Assembly (NCBI RefSeq): GCF_000717745.1
Contig: NZ_JOBH01000006.1
Coordinates: 186,001-250,000, forward strand
Direction: 5' to 3'
Origin: Streptomyces violens
GTDB taxonomy: Bacteria; Actinomycetota; Actinomycetes; Streptomycetales; Streptomycetaceae
DNA length: 64,000 bases
Positions 48,916 to 57,807 of this stretch are shown one piece after another. The position numbers and the translations under genes were made by a program. The notes under the pieces are model-generated. The model had not been told where the DNA came from. It searched no databases and saw nothing but the letters and a program-made list of their open reading frames with translations. Each line of letters starts with the position of its first letter. Position 1 is the stretch's first letter.

Positions 48916-50093
48916 GCGATGACTCCTCGCTCGGTCAGTCTGTCGAGCTGAGCAACCGTCAGGCCCGCACCGGCCAGCACACTCCGGGTGTCCTCGCCCG
49001 CCTTGGGCGCGGCGCCGGGGGCGGTTGCCGGGGTGGCGGAGAACCGGGGCGCCGGGGCGGGGCGCAGTGGACCGTCCCCGTCGAGGAACGTGCCGCGGGC
49101 CGCGTTGTGCGGGTGCGCCGCGGCCTCGGTCAGGGAGAGGACGGGCGTGACACACGCCTGGGTACCGGCGAAGTGCACGGCCCACTCGTCCCGGGTGCGG
49201 GTCGCGAAGATTCCGGCGAACCGCTGCCGTACGACGGGCCAGCTCTCCTGCGCGCGCTGCGTGCCGCACTCGGGGTCGTCCGCCAGGCCCAGTCCGCGTA
49301 CCAGATCGGCGTAGAACTGCGGCTCGATCGCGCCGACCGCGATGTGGTTGCCGTCCGCGCAGCGGTAGGTGGTGTAGAACGGCGCGCAGCCGCTGAAGAC
49401 GTTGACGCCGCGTTCCTCCTGCCACATCCCGTGGGCGAGGAACCCATGGGTCATGGCGAGCAGCAGGGCGCTGCCGTCGGTCATGGCCGCGTCCACCACC
49501 TGGCCACTGCCGGTGGCGCGGGCGTGCAGCAGCGCGCTGACCACGCCGAGCGCCAGCAGCATCCCGCCGCCGCCGAAGTCGCCGATCAGGTTGAGCGGGG
49601 GTACTGGGTCGCTGCCGGCCGGGCCGATCGCGTGCAGTACTCCGGTGAGCCCGATGTAGTTGATGTCGTGACCGGGGGACTGGGAGAGCGGACCGTCCTG
49701 GCCCCAGCCGGTCATCCGCCCGTACACCAGACGCGGGTTACGGGCCAGACACTCCTCCGGGCCCAGCCCCAGCCGCTCGGCGACGCCCGGCCGGAACCCC
49801 TCGATCAGGGCGTCGGCGGAGTCGGCCAGGCGTAGTACGGCCGCGGCACCCTCGGGGGCCTTGAGGTCGACGGTCACCGAGCGCCGGCCGCGCAGCAGGA
49901 CCGTGTCGGCGGCGCTGACGCGCGCGCCGGGCCGCTCGATCCGAATCACCTCGGCACCGAGTCCGGTGAGCACCATCCCGGCGAACGGGCCCGGGCCGAT
50001 GCCGCCGAGCTCGATGATCCGGACCCCGGCGAGCGGCCCGCCGGCCGGGTCCGGCGAGTCTCGCGCATCCTGCGCGTCTTGCGCTGCGGACAT
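48912..50093 (-). CDS. CaiB/BaiF-family protein, alpha-methylacyl-CoA racemase-like
   Basis: A 393-residue family III CoA-transferase fold. GPLAGVRIIELGGIGPGPFA is the N-terminal signature; GHDINYIGLTGVLHAIG carries the histidine and LIGDFGGGGMLLALG the aspartate expected for alpha-methylacyl-CoA racemase rather than for CoA transfer. Such a racemase interconverts the 2R and 2S forms of 2-methyl-branched acyl-CoAs so that acyl-CoA dehydrogenases can use them, pointing to isoprenoid, sterol side-chain or other branched substrates. The start overlaps the upstream crotonase stop by one base. Confidence 0.9.
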   Translation of the reverse strand: MSAAQDAQDARDSPDPAGGPLAGVRIIELGGIGPGPFAGMVLTGLGAEVIRIERPGARVSAADTVLLRGRRSVTVDLKAPEGAAAVLRLADSADALIEGFRPGVAERLGLGPEECLARNPRLVYGRMTGWGQDGPLSQSPGHDINYIGLTGVLHAIGPAGSDPVPPLNLIGDFGGGGMLLALGVVSALLHARATGSGQVVDAAMTDGSALLLAMTHGFLAHGMWQEERGVNVFSGCAPFYTTYRCADGNHIAVGAIEPQFYADLVRGLGLADDPECGTQRAQESWPVVRQRFAGIFATRTRDEWAVHFAGTQACVTPVLSLTEAAAHPHNAARGTFLDGDGPLRPAPAPRFSATPATAPGAAPKAGEDTRSVLAGAGLTVAQLDRLTERGVIA

Positions 50094-50857
50094 CAGCGGC
50101 CGGTCCAGCGCGGGGCGCGCTTCTCGGCGAAGGCGCGCGGGCCCTCCTTGGCGTCCTCGGAGACGAAGACCGGCTCCACCAGGGCCTTCTGGCGCTCCTT
50201 GGCCTCGGCGGCCGGCCAGACGGTGGAGCCCACGACGACCTCCTTGCTGACCCGGACCGCGAGCGGGCCGTTGGCCGCGATGGCGGCGGCGAGGTCGCGG
50301 GCGCCGTCCAGCGCGCCGCCGGGCTCGGCGAGCCGGTTGACCAGGCCGTAGCCGTGGGCCCGGTGGGCGTCGAGGAAGGCGCCGGTCAGGGCCAGTTCCA
50401 TGGCGATCTGGTACGGCAGGCGCTGCGGCAGCCGCAGCAGTCCGCCGGCCGCGGCGACCAGACCACGCTTGACCTCGGGCAGGCCGAACTGCGCGTTGTC
50501 GGCGGCCACGATCAGGTCGCAGGCGAGGGCCAGTTCACAGCCGCCGGCCAGCGCGTACCCCTCGACCGCCGCGATCAGGGGCTTACGGGGCGGCGCGTCG
50601 GTGAGGCCGGCGAAGCCGCGCCCCTCGATGCTGGGACGCTCGCCCTTGAGGAACGCCTTGAGGTCCATCCCGGCGCAGAAGGTGCCGCCGGCGCCGGTGA
50701 GGATGCCGACGGCCAGGTCGTCGCGGGCGTCCAGCTCGTCGATCGCGGCGGCGACACCCTCGGCGACGCTGAGATTGACGGCGTTGCGGGCCTCGGGGCG
50801 GTTGATCGTGATGACGGCGATGCCGTCGGAGAATTCGGTATGGACCGCATCGGTCAT
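50093..50857 (-). CDS. Enoyl-CoA hydratase (classical crotonase)
   Basis: A 254-residue crotonase with both catalytic glutamates: AGGCELALACD (Glu144 equivalent) and QFGLPEVKRG (Glu164 equivalent), plus the oxyanion loop GTFCAGMDLKAF. It should hydrate trans-2-enoyl-CoA, as EchA8-type enzymes do. ATG at 50857; 82 bases separate it from the upstream SDR, and its stop is coupled to the racemase-like gene. Confidence 0.92.
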   Translation of the reverse strand: MTDAVHTEFSDGIAVITINRPEARNAVNLSVAEGVAAAIDELDARDDLAVGILTGAGGTFCAGMDLKAFLKGERPSIEGRGFAGLTDAPPRKPLIAAVEGYALAGGCELALACDLIVAADNAQFGLPEVKRGLVAAAGGLLRLPQRLPYQIAMELALTGAFLDAHRAHGYGLVNRLAEPGGALDGARDLAAAIAANGPLAVRVSKEVVVGSTVWPAAEAKERQKALVEPVFVSEDAKEGPRAFAEKRAPRWTGR

Positions 50858-50939
50858 CGGTGGCTCCGTACGGGGTCGGCGGCCGCGAACGGCCGGTGCG
50901 GGGCGCTTTCTTCGGGGCCGGTCTGGACGATGCGGGCTC

Positions 50940-51701
50940 TTACTTGGGGGCCATCCGGATGGCCCCGTCGAGGCGGATGACCTCGCCGTTGAGCATCGGG
51001 TTGTCGACGATGTGCGCGACCAGCGAGGCGTACTCGTCCGGGGTGCCGAGGCGCGACGGGTGCGGCACCTGCTTGCCCAGCGAGTCGCGCAGCTCCTGCG
51101 GGGCACGGCCGAGCAGCGGGGTGTCGAACAGGCCCGGCGCGATCGTCGTCACGCGGACCTGACGGTTCGCCAGGTCGCGGGCGATCGGCAGGGTCATGCC
51201 GACGACACCGCCCTTGGAAGCGGAGTACGCGGCCTGGCCGATCTGGCCGTCGAACGCGGCCACCGACGCGGTGTTGACGATGACGCCCCGGTCGCCGTCC
51301 AGCGGCTCGTTGCCGACCATCTTCGCCGCGGCCAGCCGGATCACGTTGAAGGTGCCGATCAGATTGACCGTGACCACCTTGGTGAACCGCTCCAGGTCGA
51401 ACGGGCCTTCCTTGCCGACCGTACGGGCCGATCCGCCGATACCGGCGCAGTTGACGGTCACCCGCAGCGGCGCCGGCCTCGACGCGGCCTCCACCGCGCG
51501 CAGTACGTCCGCCTCGTTGCTGACGTCACCGGCGACGAACACGGCCCGCTCGCCCAGCTCCTTGGCCACCGCCTCGCCGTCGGAGGTCGGCAGGTCGAGC
51601 AGCACCACATGGGCGCCCGAGGCCAGCAGTTTCTTTGCCGTGGCCAGGCCGAGGCCGGAGGCCCCACCGGTGACAAGAGCGGAAACACCATCGGTGCGCA
51701 T
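50940..51701 (-). CDS. SDR, 3-hydroxyacyl-CoA dehydrogenase type 2 (HSD10)-like
   Basis: A 253-residue [21 protein letters not shown] and [11 protein letters not shown] (Asp, NAD-preferring) open it; [30 protein letters not shown] (S, Y-S-A-S-K) and [14 protein letters not shown] are the HSD10/HADH2 pattern. It should oxidise 3-hydroxyacyl-CoA, including 2-methyl-branched ones. It heads the minus-strand operon that runs to 44361, and operator site 4 lies 44 bp upstream of its ATG. Confidence 0.92.
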   Translation of the reverse strand: MRTDGVSALVTGGASGLGLATAKKLLASGAHVVLLDLPTSDGEAVAKELGERAVFVAGDVSNEADVLRAVEAASRPAPLRVTVNCAGIGGSARTVGKEGPFDLERFTKVVTVNLIGTFNVIRLAAAKMVGNEPLDGDRGVIVNTASVAAFDGQIGQAAYSASKGGVVGMTLPIARDLANRQVRVTTIAPGLFDTPLLGRAPQELRDSLGKQVPHPSRLGTPDEYASLVAHIVDNPMLNGEVIRLDGAIRMAPK

Positions 51702-51745
51702 GAGAGAACCCCATTTCCTTCCCTGCGGCGGACTGCCTCTGCTAA

Positions 51746-51760
51746 CTTAACGATCGTTCG
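51746..51760. promoter_or_regulatory. Candidate operator of the acyl-CoA TetR regulon, site 4
   Basis: CTTAACGATCGTTCG, identical to sites 6 and 7. It lies between the divergent HSD10-like operon and the MBL-fold gene. Confidence 0.8.
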
Positions 51761-51818
51761 GCAACTGCCGCCCACAGGCAACCACAGCCCTATGGCGGTG
51801 TCAACGGAAAGGACAGCC

Positions 51819-52871
51819 GTGGCACTTGAGATCAGCGGCACCGTGCAGTGGCAGGCGTGGCAGGACCGTGTCCTGCCGCCGGTCGAGCGGGTACGCGAGG
51901 GGCTGTGGTCCATTCCCGTACCCATCCCGGACAACCCGCTGCGCTACGTCCTGGTGTACGCGCTCGAAGCCGGCGACGGTGTCGTGCTCATCGACGCCGG
52001 ATGGGACGCCGAGGTCTCCTGGCAGGCCCTCAACGACGGCCTGGCCGGGCTGGGGACCACCGTCGAGAACGTCAAGGCCGTCCTCGTCACCCACAGCCAC
52101 CCCGACCACCTCGGCCTGGCCGGCCGGGTGCGCGAGGCGTCGGGCGCGTATGTCGCCCTGCATGCCCTGGACGCGACCCTCATGGGCGCGGATGCCGAAA
52201 CCCGGGACAAGTGGCACAGCAGCCTCCTGCAGTACCTGACCGTGCACGGGGTGCCCGACGCCGAGGCCGCCGCCACGGTGGACGGCATGAACAGCGACCT
52301 GCTGTTCCGGGCCGCCCGCCCGGACGTGCTGTTGCAGGACGGCGAGCGGATCGAGCTGCCGGGGCTGGACCTGCGAGTGGTGTGGACCCCGGGGCACAGC
52401 CCCGGCCACTCCTGCTTCTACGAGCCCGACCGGCGGCTGCTGTTCTCCGGCGACCATGTGCTGCCCCGGATCACCCCGGCGGTCGGCGTGTACACCCAGA
52501 GCCCCGGCGACCCGCTGGCCGACTTCCTGCTCTCGCTGGAGCGGCTGGAGCGGTTCGACGTCGAGGAGGTGCTCCCGGCGCACGAGTACCGCTTCCGCCG
52601 ACTGGACGAGCGGCTGGCCCAGATGGCGAGGCACCACACCGAGCGGCTGGCGGAGACGCTCGCCGCGGTGCGGGCGGCGTCCGGCGCCACCGGGTGGGAG
52701 CTGGCGGCCCGGTTGAAGTGGTCGCGGCCCTGGACCGCCTTCGGCGTGCAGCAGCGGCGGTTCGCGCTGGGGGAGACGCTGGCGCATCTGAAGCTGCTGG
52801 AGGCGAGGGGCGAAGTATCCGAGGCCGCCGGGGCCGGGGACGGGACCGCTCGTTGGTACCCGACTCGTTGA
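51819..52871 (+). CDS. MBL-fold metallohydrolase
   Basis: A 350-residue metallo-beta-lactamase-fold protein. The metal site is complete: VLVTHSHPDHLGL (about 89-101), TPGHSPGHSCFY, LFSGDHVLPRI and the final histidine in LPAHEYRF. The last ~90 residues form a helical add-on. Related proteins occur beside acyl-CoA degradation genes and may split thioesters or lactones. GTG at 51819 follows AAAGGA; an in-frame ATG at 51792 has no good ribosome site. It diverges from the HSD10-like operon across site 4. Confidence 0.85.
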   Translation: MALEISGTVQWQAWQDRVLPPVERVREGLWSIPVPIPDNPLRYVLVYALEAGDGVVLIDAGWDAEVSWQALNDGLAGLGTTVENVKAVLVTHSHPDHLGLAGRVREASGAYVALHALDATLMGADAETRDKWHSSLLQYLTVHGVPDAEAAATVDGMNSDLLFRAARPDVLLQDGERIELPGLDLRVVWTPGHSPGHSCFYEPDRRLLFSGDHVLPRITPAVGVYTQSPGDPLADFLLSLERLERFDVEEVLPAHEYRFRRLDERLAQMARHHTERLAETLAAVRAASGATGWELAARLKWSRPWTAFGVQQRRFALGETLAHLKLLEARGEVSEAAGAGDGTARWYPTR

Positions 52872-52916
52872 CATCGCCGCGGTCCGATTGGAAGAGTGCA
52901 CCTCTGTCGTACGAGT

Positions 52917-52931
52917 CGAACGACCGTTTAG
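52917..52931. promoter_or_regulatory. Candidate operator of the acyl-CoA TetR regulon, site 5
   Basis: On the minus strand it reads CTAAACGGTCGTTCG, two changes from consensus. It ends 16 bases before the thioesterase start. Confidence 0.7.
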
Positions 52932-52947
52932 CTGAGAGGCGCTGAGC

Positions 52948-53793
52948 GTGATCAAGGCCGAGTTCACCCAGCCGCTGCCGCCGCCCGCGCCCGCGGGTGT
53001 CTCGCTCCCGGAGCTGCTCGATCTGGAGACCGTGGATCGCGACCTGTACCGCGGGAACGTCGTCTTCGACGAGCCGTTCGCGCTCTTCGGCGGGCAGGTC
53101 GCCGCGCAGGCGCTGATGGCGGCGGGCCGCACCGTCGGCCCGGACCGGGCACCGCACTCGATGCACGGCTACTTCCTGCGCGCCGGGGACTCCGGCCGTC
53201 CGACCGTGTTCCGCGTCGAACGGGACCGGGACGGCCGCTCGTACTCCGCGCGCCGGGTGGTCGCCCTGCAGGACGGCGAGGTCATCTTCAGCATGTCCAC
53301 GTCCTTCCACATCACCGAGGCGGGCCGGGACCTCCAGGCGACGCCGGTACCGGACGCGCCCCCGCCGGACACGCTGCCGACCGGGACGATGCCGCGGCTG
53401 GCCTCCTTCGAGGCCCGCCAGCCGCAGCAGCCCTACCCCGAGGCGTCCTGGCCGACCCGGTTCTGGGCGCGCTGCACCGCGGACCTCGGGGACGACCCGC
53501 TGCTGCACACCGCCGCGCTGACCTATCTCTCCGACGTCCTCAGCGGCCTCGCGCCGCTGCGGGACGAGAGCTGGACCCCGATGAGCAGCCTGGACCACGC
53601 GGTGTGGTTCCACCGCCCGGTACGGCTCGACGACTGGGTGCTGCTCGACCTCGTACCGCATACGACGGGTGGCGGGCGCGGCTGGTACACCGGCACGGTC
53701 AGCAGCGCCGACGGCGTCCTGCGGGCCAGCCTCACCCAGGAGCAGCTGTACCGGCAGCGCCGCACCCCACAGGAGAAGCGCGTCTCGGAGTGA
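52948..53793 (+). CDS. TesB-type acyl-CoA thioesterase II
   Basis: A 281-residue double hot-dog protein: LFGGQVAAQALMAAGRTV and SMHGYFLRAGDSGRPTVFRV in the first half, MSSLDHAVWFHRPVRLDDWV in the second, the usual TesB arrangement. It hydrolyses acyl-CoA to free acid and CoA, perhaps relieving CoA tie-up by slow intermediates. GTG at 52948 lies 16 bases after site 5, so the transcript leader is very short. The CoA ligase follows 46 bases later. Confidence 0.92.
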   Translation: MIKAEFTQPLPPPAPAGVSLPELLDLETVDRDLYRGNVVFDEPFALFGGQVAAQALMAAGRTVGPDRAPHSMHGYFLRAGDSGRPTVFRVERDRDGRSYSARRVVALQDGEVIFSMSTSFHITEAGRDLQATPVPDAPPPDTLPTGTMPRLASFEARQPQQPYPEASWPTRFWARCTADLGDDPLLHTAALTYLSDVLSGLAPLRDESWTPMSSLDHAVWFHRPVRLDDWVLLDLVPHTTGGGRGWYTGTVSSADGVLRASLTQEQLYRQRRTPQEKRVSE

Positions 53794-53839
53794 CTCGGAA
53801 CCGCACCTCACCGGAGACGGCGAGGGAGAGGGAGGCCGA

Positions 53840-55438
53840 ATGCAGGCACACGACAACGACGCCGTGTCCGCCGCCCGACGGATGTCGTACGGGTCCCAAC
53901 TGGCCCGCTGCGCAAGGAAGGTCCCCGACCGCGTAGCGATGCAGCACGGCACGCGCGCACTCACCTTCACGGAGCTGGACGAGCGGGTCAGCCGGCTGGC
54001 GAACGCGCTCAGCGCCCGCGGGGTCGAGCGCGGCAGCCGCGTCGCGGTCGTCATGCACAACCGGATCGAGGCCGCCGAGAGCTATCTGGCCGCGGTCCGG
54101 CTCGGGGCGATCGCGGTACCGGTGAACTTCCGGCTGGTCGCCGCCGAGATCGCGTACATCCTCGCCGACTGCGGCGCCACCGCGCTGCTGGCCGACGAGC
54201 GGCTGGCCGCCACCTGCTCGGAGGCGGCGCGCGATGTCGAGGGGCCGAGCGCCGTGCTCGTCACCGGGGACCCGGCCGCGTACGGTCCGGACGCCGAGCC
54301 GTACGAGGCCGTACTCGCCGCCGCCCCGCCGCAGGACCCCGGTATCGACGTACCCGAGAACGATCCGGCGTTCCTCATGTACACCTCCGGCACCACCGGC
54401 CGCCCCAAGGGCGCAGTGCTCACCCACCTTAACCTGGTCATGGCCGCCTTCACGGTGCTCTCGGCGACCGGCGGTGTCCGGCGCGAGCCCGATGTCTCGC
54501 TGCTCGGGGTGCCGATGTTCCACATCGCCGGGCTGGGCGTGACCCTGCGCGGGCTGCTCGACGGCGGCCGGCTGGTCATCGACGCGTCGACGGCGTTCGA
54601 TCCGGCGGCCTTCGTCGACCTGCTGGAGAAGGAGCGGATCACCAGCTGCTTCCTCGTACCGAGCCAGTGGCAGGCGGTCTGCGCAGTACCCGGGCTCAAG
54701 GACCGCGACCTGGCGCTGCGCACGCTGCTGTGGGGCGCGTCGGTCGCACCACCGTCCGTACTGGAGTCGCTGCAGGAGTGTTTCCCGGCGGCGCCCGCCT
54801 ACAGTGCGTTCGGGCAGACGGAGATGAGCCCGACCACGACGATGCTGCGCGCCGAGGACGCCGTGCGGAAGATGGGCTCGGTCGGCACCCCGCTGCCGGG
54901 CATCGAGGTGCGAATCGTCGACGAGGAGATGCGCGATGTCCCGGTCGGGGAGGTCGGCGAGATCGTCTACCGCGGGCCGACGACGATGCTCGGGTACTGG
55001 AACAAACCGGCGGAGACCGCGGCCGCGTTCGCGGGCGGCTGGTTCCACTCCGGCGACCTGTGCCGGATGGACGAGGAGGGCTTCATCTATGTCGTCGACC
55101 GCAAGAAGGACATGATCATCTCGGGCGGGGAGAACATCTACTGTGCGGAGGTCGAAGCCGCCATCGACGCGCACCCCGGCGTCGCCGAGGTCGCGGTGAT
55201 CGGCGTCGATCACCCCAAGTGGGTACAGACACCGCGCGCGGTGGTCGTCCCGGCCGACCCCGCGAACCCACCGGCCGAGAAGGAGCTCATCGACCACTGC
55301 CGCTCCAGACTCGCCTCGTACAAGAAGCCGACCTCGGTGGTCTTCGTGAACGCCATGCCGCGCAACGCGAGCGGAAAGATACAGAAATTCCGGCTGCGGG
55401 AGCGGTATGGGACGGAGACGGTTGACGTCCACGAATGA
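53840..55438 (+). CDS. AMP-forming acyl-CoA synthetase
   Basis: A 532-residue ANL ligase. A3 is LMYTSGTTGRPKGAV, A5 is AYSAFGQTEMSPT, A7/A8 is HSGDLCRMDEEGFIYVVDRKKDM, and the A10 lysine is in RNASGKIQKFRL. The form resembles fatty-acid and FadD3-like ligases. ATG at 53840 follows GGGAGG. It follows the thioesterase in the same direction; the pair could cycle acids between free and CoA forms. It is the third CoA ligase of the island. Confidence 0.92.
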   Translation: MQAHDNDAVSAARRMSYGSQLARCARKVPDRVAMQHGTRALTFTELDERVSRLANALSARGVERGSRVAVVMHNRIEAAESYLAAVRLGAIAVPVNFRLVAAEIAYILADCGATALLADERLAATCSEAARDVEGPSAVLVTGDPAAYGPDAEPYEAVLAAAPPQDPGIDVPENDPAFLMYTSGTTGRPKGAVLTHLNLVMAAFTVLSATGGVRREPDVSLLGVPMFHIAGLGVTLRGLLDGGRLVIDASTAFDPAAFVDLLEKERITSCFLVPSQWQAVCAVPGLKDRDLALRTLLWGASVAPPSVLESLQECFPAAPAYSAFGQTEMSPTTTMLRAEDAVRKMGSVGTPLPGIEVRIVDEEMRDVPVGEVGEIVYRGPTTMLGYWNKPAETAAAFAGGWFHSGDLCRMDEEGFIYVVDRKKDMIISGGENIYCAEVEAAIDAHPGVAEVAVIGVDHPKWVQTPRAVVVPADPANPPAEKELIDHCRSRLASYKKPTSVVFVNAMPRNASGKIQKFRLRERYGTETVDVHE

Positions 55439-55457
55439 GGGTGCGTCACGCGCCCCA

Positions 55458-55624
55458 TCAGGGGCGCGGGGAACTGCGCGAGCGGCCACGACGGTGCCGC
55501 GGCCGGTCGCCGGGGGGTGGGCCCACCCCGGGCCCGGAGGCCACGCCCCGAGCTCGGGGACGCTCCCGAGCTCGGGCAGGTGCCGCGCCGCGTCGGCTGA
55601 GCGCGCAGTTCCCCGCGCCCCTGA
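55458..55624. repeat. 167-bp element with perfect 23-bp inverted ends and internal palindromes
   Basis: The arms are 55458-55480 (beginning TCAGGGGCGCGGGGAACTGC) and its exact complement at 55602-55624. Inside are a 16-bp palindrome at 55514-55529 (GGGGTGGGCCCACCCC), a 14-bp one at 55546-55559 (CCCCGAGCTCGGGG) and a 12-bp one at 55565-55576 (CCCGAGCTCGGG). It fills the 214-bp gap between two convergent genes. Elements with these ends are common in Streptomyces spacers as I remember them. It encodes nothing and can act as a two-way terminator. Confidence 0.75.
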
Positions 55625-55652
55625 CCCGCGCCCGCCCCCGTGAGGGCTCGGC

Positions 55653-56474
55653 TCAGACGTCCGTGAAGCGCGGCGCCCGCTTCTCGAAGCGAGCCGCCAC
55701 CGCCTCCGCCTGGTTGGCGCTCCCGATCAGCGCGCCGATCTCCTTCTGCTCCTCGGCGAAACCAGTGCCGAGATCCGTGCGGCCGCCCAGGTCGAGCAGT
55801 CGTTTCGCCGCGCGGACCGCGTGCGGGCTGTGCTGGGCGATCTGCCCGGCCAGCGCGAGCGCGTCGGCCAGTGGGTCGGGCGCGGTGCGGGTGGCGAGGC
55901 CGATGCGGGCGGCCTCTTCGCCGCCGACGATCCGGGCGGTCAGGGTCAGCTCCTTCGCCACGTCCCGGCCGACGAGCTCCGGCAGCAGCTGAGTACCCGT
56001 CATATCCGGTACCAGCCCCCACGCCACCTCGAACACACTGAGCCTGGCGTCCGGCGCCACGATCCGGATGTCGGCGCCGAGCGCGATCTGCAGGCCACCG
56101 CCGAGCGCGTTGCCGCGCAGCGCGGCGATCACCGGTACGGGTAGCTCGGCCCACACATACGCCGCACGCTGCCCGGCGGCCTGCGCCGGCCCGTCCGACG
56201 GCGGGAGCTGCGCGAGGGCGGAGAGCCGCTGCCCGTCCCGCATCGCCCGGAACGAGGTGAAGTCCAGACCGGCGCAGAAGTCCGGGCCCTCGCCCGACAG
56301 CACCACCACCCGCACACCGGGCTCGCTCTTCAGCCGCTCGCCGGTCGTCACGAGCGCCTCGAACATCGCCGGATCGAGCGCGTTGCGTTTCTCGGGCCGG
56401 TTCAGCCGGACATCGGCGATTCCGTCGGCCAGCGTGACGGTCACCCGCTCGGACGTGTCGGACGTGCTTGCCAT
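55653..56474 (-). CDS. Enoyl-CoA hydratase/isomerase (crotonase) family protein
   Basis: A 273-residue crotonase. The oxyanion loop is VVVLSGEGPDFCAGLDFTSF. The glutamate of LSVFEVAWGLVPD matches the Glu164 position, while the Glu144 place is glutamine (GGGLQIALGAD); the aspartate of GLVPDMTG is in the isomerase position. The reaction is therefore uncertain between hydration and isomerisation. ATG at 56474 diverges from the acyl-CoA dehydrogenase gene across operator site 6. Confidence 0.9.
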   Translation of the reverse strand: MASTSDTSERVTVTLADGIADVRLNRPEKRNALDPAMFEALVTTGERLKSEPGVRVVVLSGEGPDFCAGLDFTSFRAMRDGQRLSALAQLPPSDGPAQAAGQRAAYVWAELPVPVIAALRGNALGGGLQIALGADIRIVAPDARLSVFEVAWGLVPDMTGTQLLPELVGRDVAKELTLTARIVGGEEAARIGLATRTAPDPLADALALAGQIAQHSPHAVRAAKRLLDLGGRTDLGTGFAEEQKEIGALIGSANQAEAVAARFEKRAPRFTDV

Positions 56475-56521
56475 CCGCTTCCTCCCTCTTCCCTCGGCGT
56501 TGAGGACGCTGCCATGCTAGC

Positions 56522-56536
56522 CGAACGATCGTTAAG
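56522..56536. promoter_or_regulatory. Candidate operator of the acyl-CoA TetR regulon, site 6, overlapping a ribosome binding site
   Basis: On the minus strand it reads CTTAACGATCGTTCG. Its plus-strand end runs into the ribosome site AAGGAGG (56534-56540) of the acyl-CoA dehydrogenase, whose ATG is at 56545, so the plus-strand transcript must begin inside or upstream of the operator. Confidence 0.8.
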
Positions 56537-56544
56537 GAGGGCTC

Positions 56545-57807
56545 ATGGACTATGAACTGCCCACCGAACTGACCCGGAAACTCACGGAACTCGACGCGTT
56601 CATCGCGCGCGAGATCGTGCCCCTGCAGGCCCAGGACGACAATGAGCGCTTCTTCGACCACCGCCGGGAATGGTCCCGTACCGACTTCGAGAACGGCGGC
56701 GTCCCCCGGCGCGAGTGGGAAGAGCTGCTGGCCGAGATGCGCCGCCGCGCCGACGCCGCGGGCTGGCTGCGGTACGCACTGCCCAAGGAGGCCGGCGGCC
56801 AGGACGGTACCAACCTCGACATGGCAGTCATCCGCGAGCACCTGGCGCGCAAGGGCCTCGGCCTCCACAACGACCTGCAGAACGAGGCCTCCGTGGTCGG
56901 CAACTTCCCGTTCGCGCACATGCTCCTCGCGTTCGGCACGCCCGAGCAGCGGGAGGAGTACCTCCAGCCGATGCTCACCGGGCAGCGGCGGATCGGCTTC
57001 GGGCTGACCGAGCCCGAGCACGGCTCCGACGCCACCTGGATGGAGACCACCGCGGTCCAGGGCCCCGGGGGAGACTGGACCATCAACGGCGCCAAGCGGT
57101 TCAACTCGGGGCTGCACTCCGCCACCCACGACGTGATGTTCGCCCGCACCAGTGGCAAGGACGGCGACGCCCACGGCATCACCGCCTTCTTCGTCCCCAC
57201 CGACGCGCCCGGCTTCTCGGTGGACTTCCACTGGTGGACGTTCAACATGCCCACAGACCACGCCGAGGTGACGCTGCGGGACGTACGGGTGCCGGGATCC
57301 GCGGTCTTCGGCGAGGTCGGGGAGGGCCTCGCGGTCGCCCAGACCTTTGTGCACGAGAACCGCATCCGGCAGGCCGCTTCCGGCGTCGGCGCCGGTCAGT
57401 ACTGCATCGACCGCAGCGTCGCCCACGCACGGGAACGGGTGACGTTCGGCGCTCCGCTGGCCACCCGGCAGGCGATCCAATGGCCGCTGGTGGAACTGCA
57501 CACCGAGGCGGAGATGCTGCGCGGGCTGATCCGCAAGACGGCGTGGGAGCTGGACCGGGTACCGCACCTGCAGATCAGCGACAAGGTCTCGATGTGCAAC
57601 TACCGCGCCAACCGCTTCGTCTGCGAGGCAGCCGACCGCGCCATGCAGGTGCACGGCGGGCTCGGCTACACCCGGCACACCCCCTTCGAGCACATCTACC
57701 GCCACCACCGCCGCTACCGGATCACCGAGGGTTCGGAGGAGGTCCAGATGCGGAAGGTGGCCGGGTATCTGTTCGGGTTCGCGGGGCCGCGGAAGGGGAG
57801 GGGATGA
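56545..57807 (+). CDS. Acyl-CoA dehydrogenase (ACAD10/11/LvaC-like partner of the kinase)
   Basis: A 420-residue flavoenzyme. FGLTEPEHGSDATWMET is the FAD/substrate signature, RVTFGAPLATRQAIQWPL the central one, and the MCAD-type catalytic glutamate is kept in RYRITEGSEEVQMRK; AMQVHGGLGYTRHTPFEHIYR precedes it. It is some 35 residues longer than MCAD at the N-terminus. The stop overlaps the start of an APH kinase/DUF6285 fusion, so it is likely that this enzyme handles a phosphorylated acyl-CoA, as LvaC and the ACAD10/11 dehydrogenase parts do. Confidence 0.9.
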   Translation: MDYELPTELTRKLTELDAFIAREIVPLQAQDDNERFFDHRREWSRTDFENGGVPRREWEELLAEMRRRADAAGWLRYALPKEAGGQDGTNLDMAVIREHLARKGLGLHNDLQNEASVVGNFPFAHMLLAFGTPEQREEYLQPMLTGQRRIGFGLTEPEHGSDATWMETTAVQGPGGDWTINGAKRFNSGLHSATHDVMFARTSGKDGDAHGITAFFVPTDAPGFSVDFHWWTFNMPTDHAEVTLRDVRVPGSAVFGEVGEGLAVAQTFVHENRIRQAASGVGAGQYCIDRSVAHARERVTFGAPLATRQAIQWPLVELHTEAEMLRGLIRKTAWELDRVPHLQISDKVSMCNYRANRFVCEAADRAMQVHGGLGYTRHTPFEHIYRHHRRYRITEGSEEVQMRKVAGYLFGFAGPRKGRG

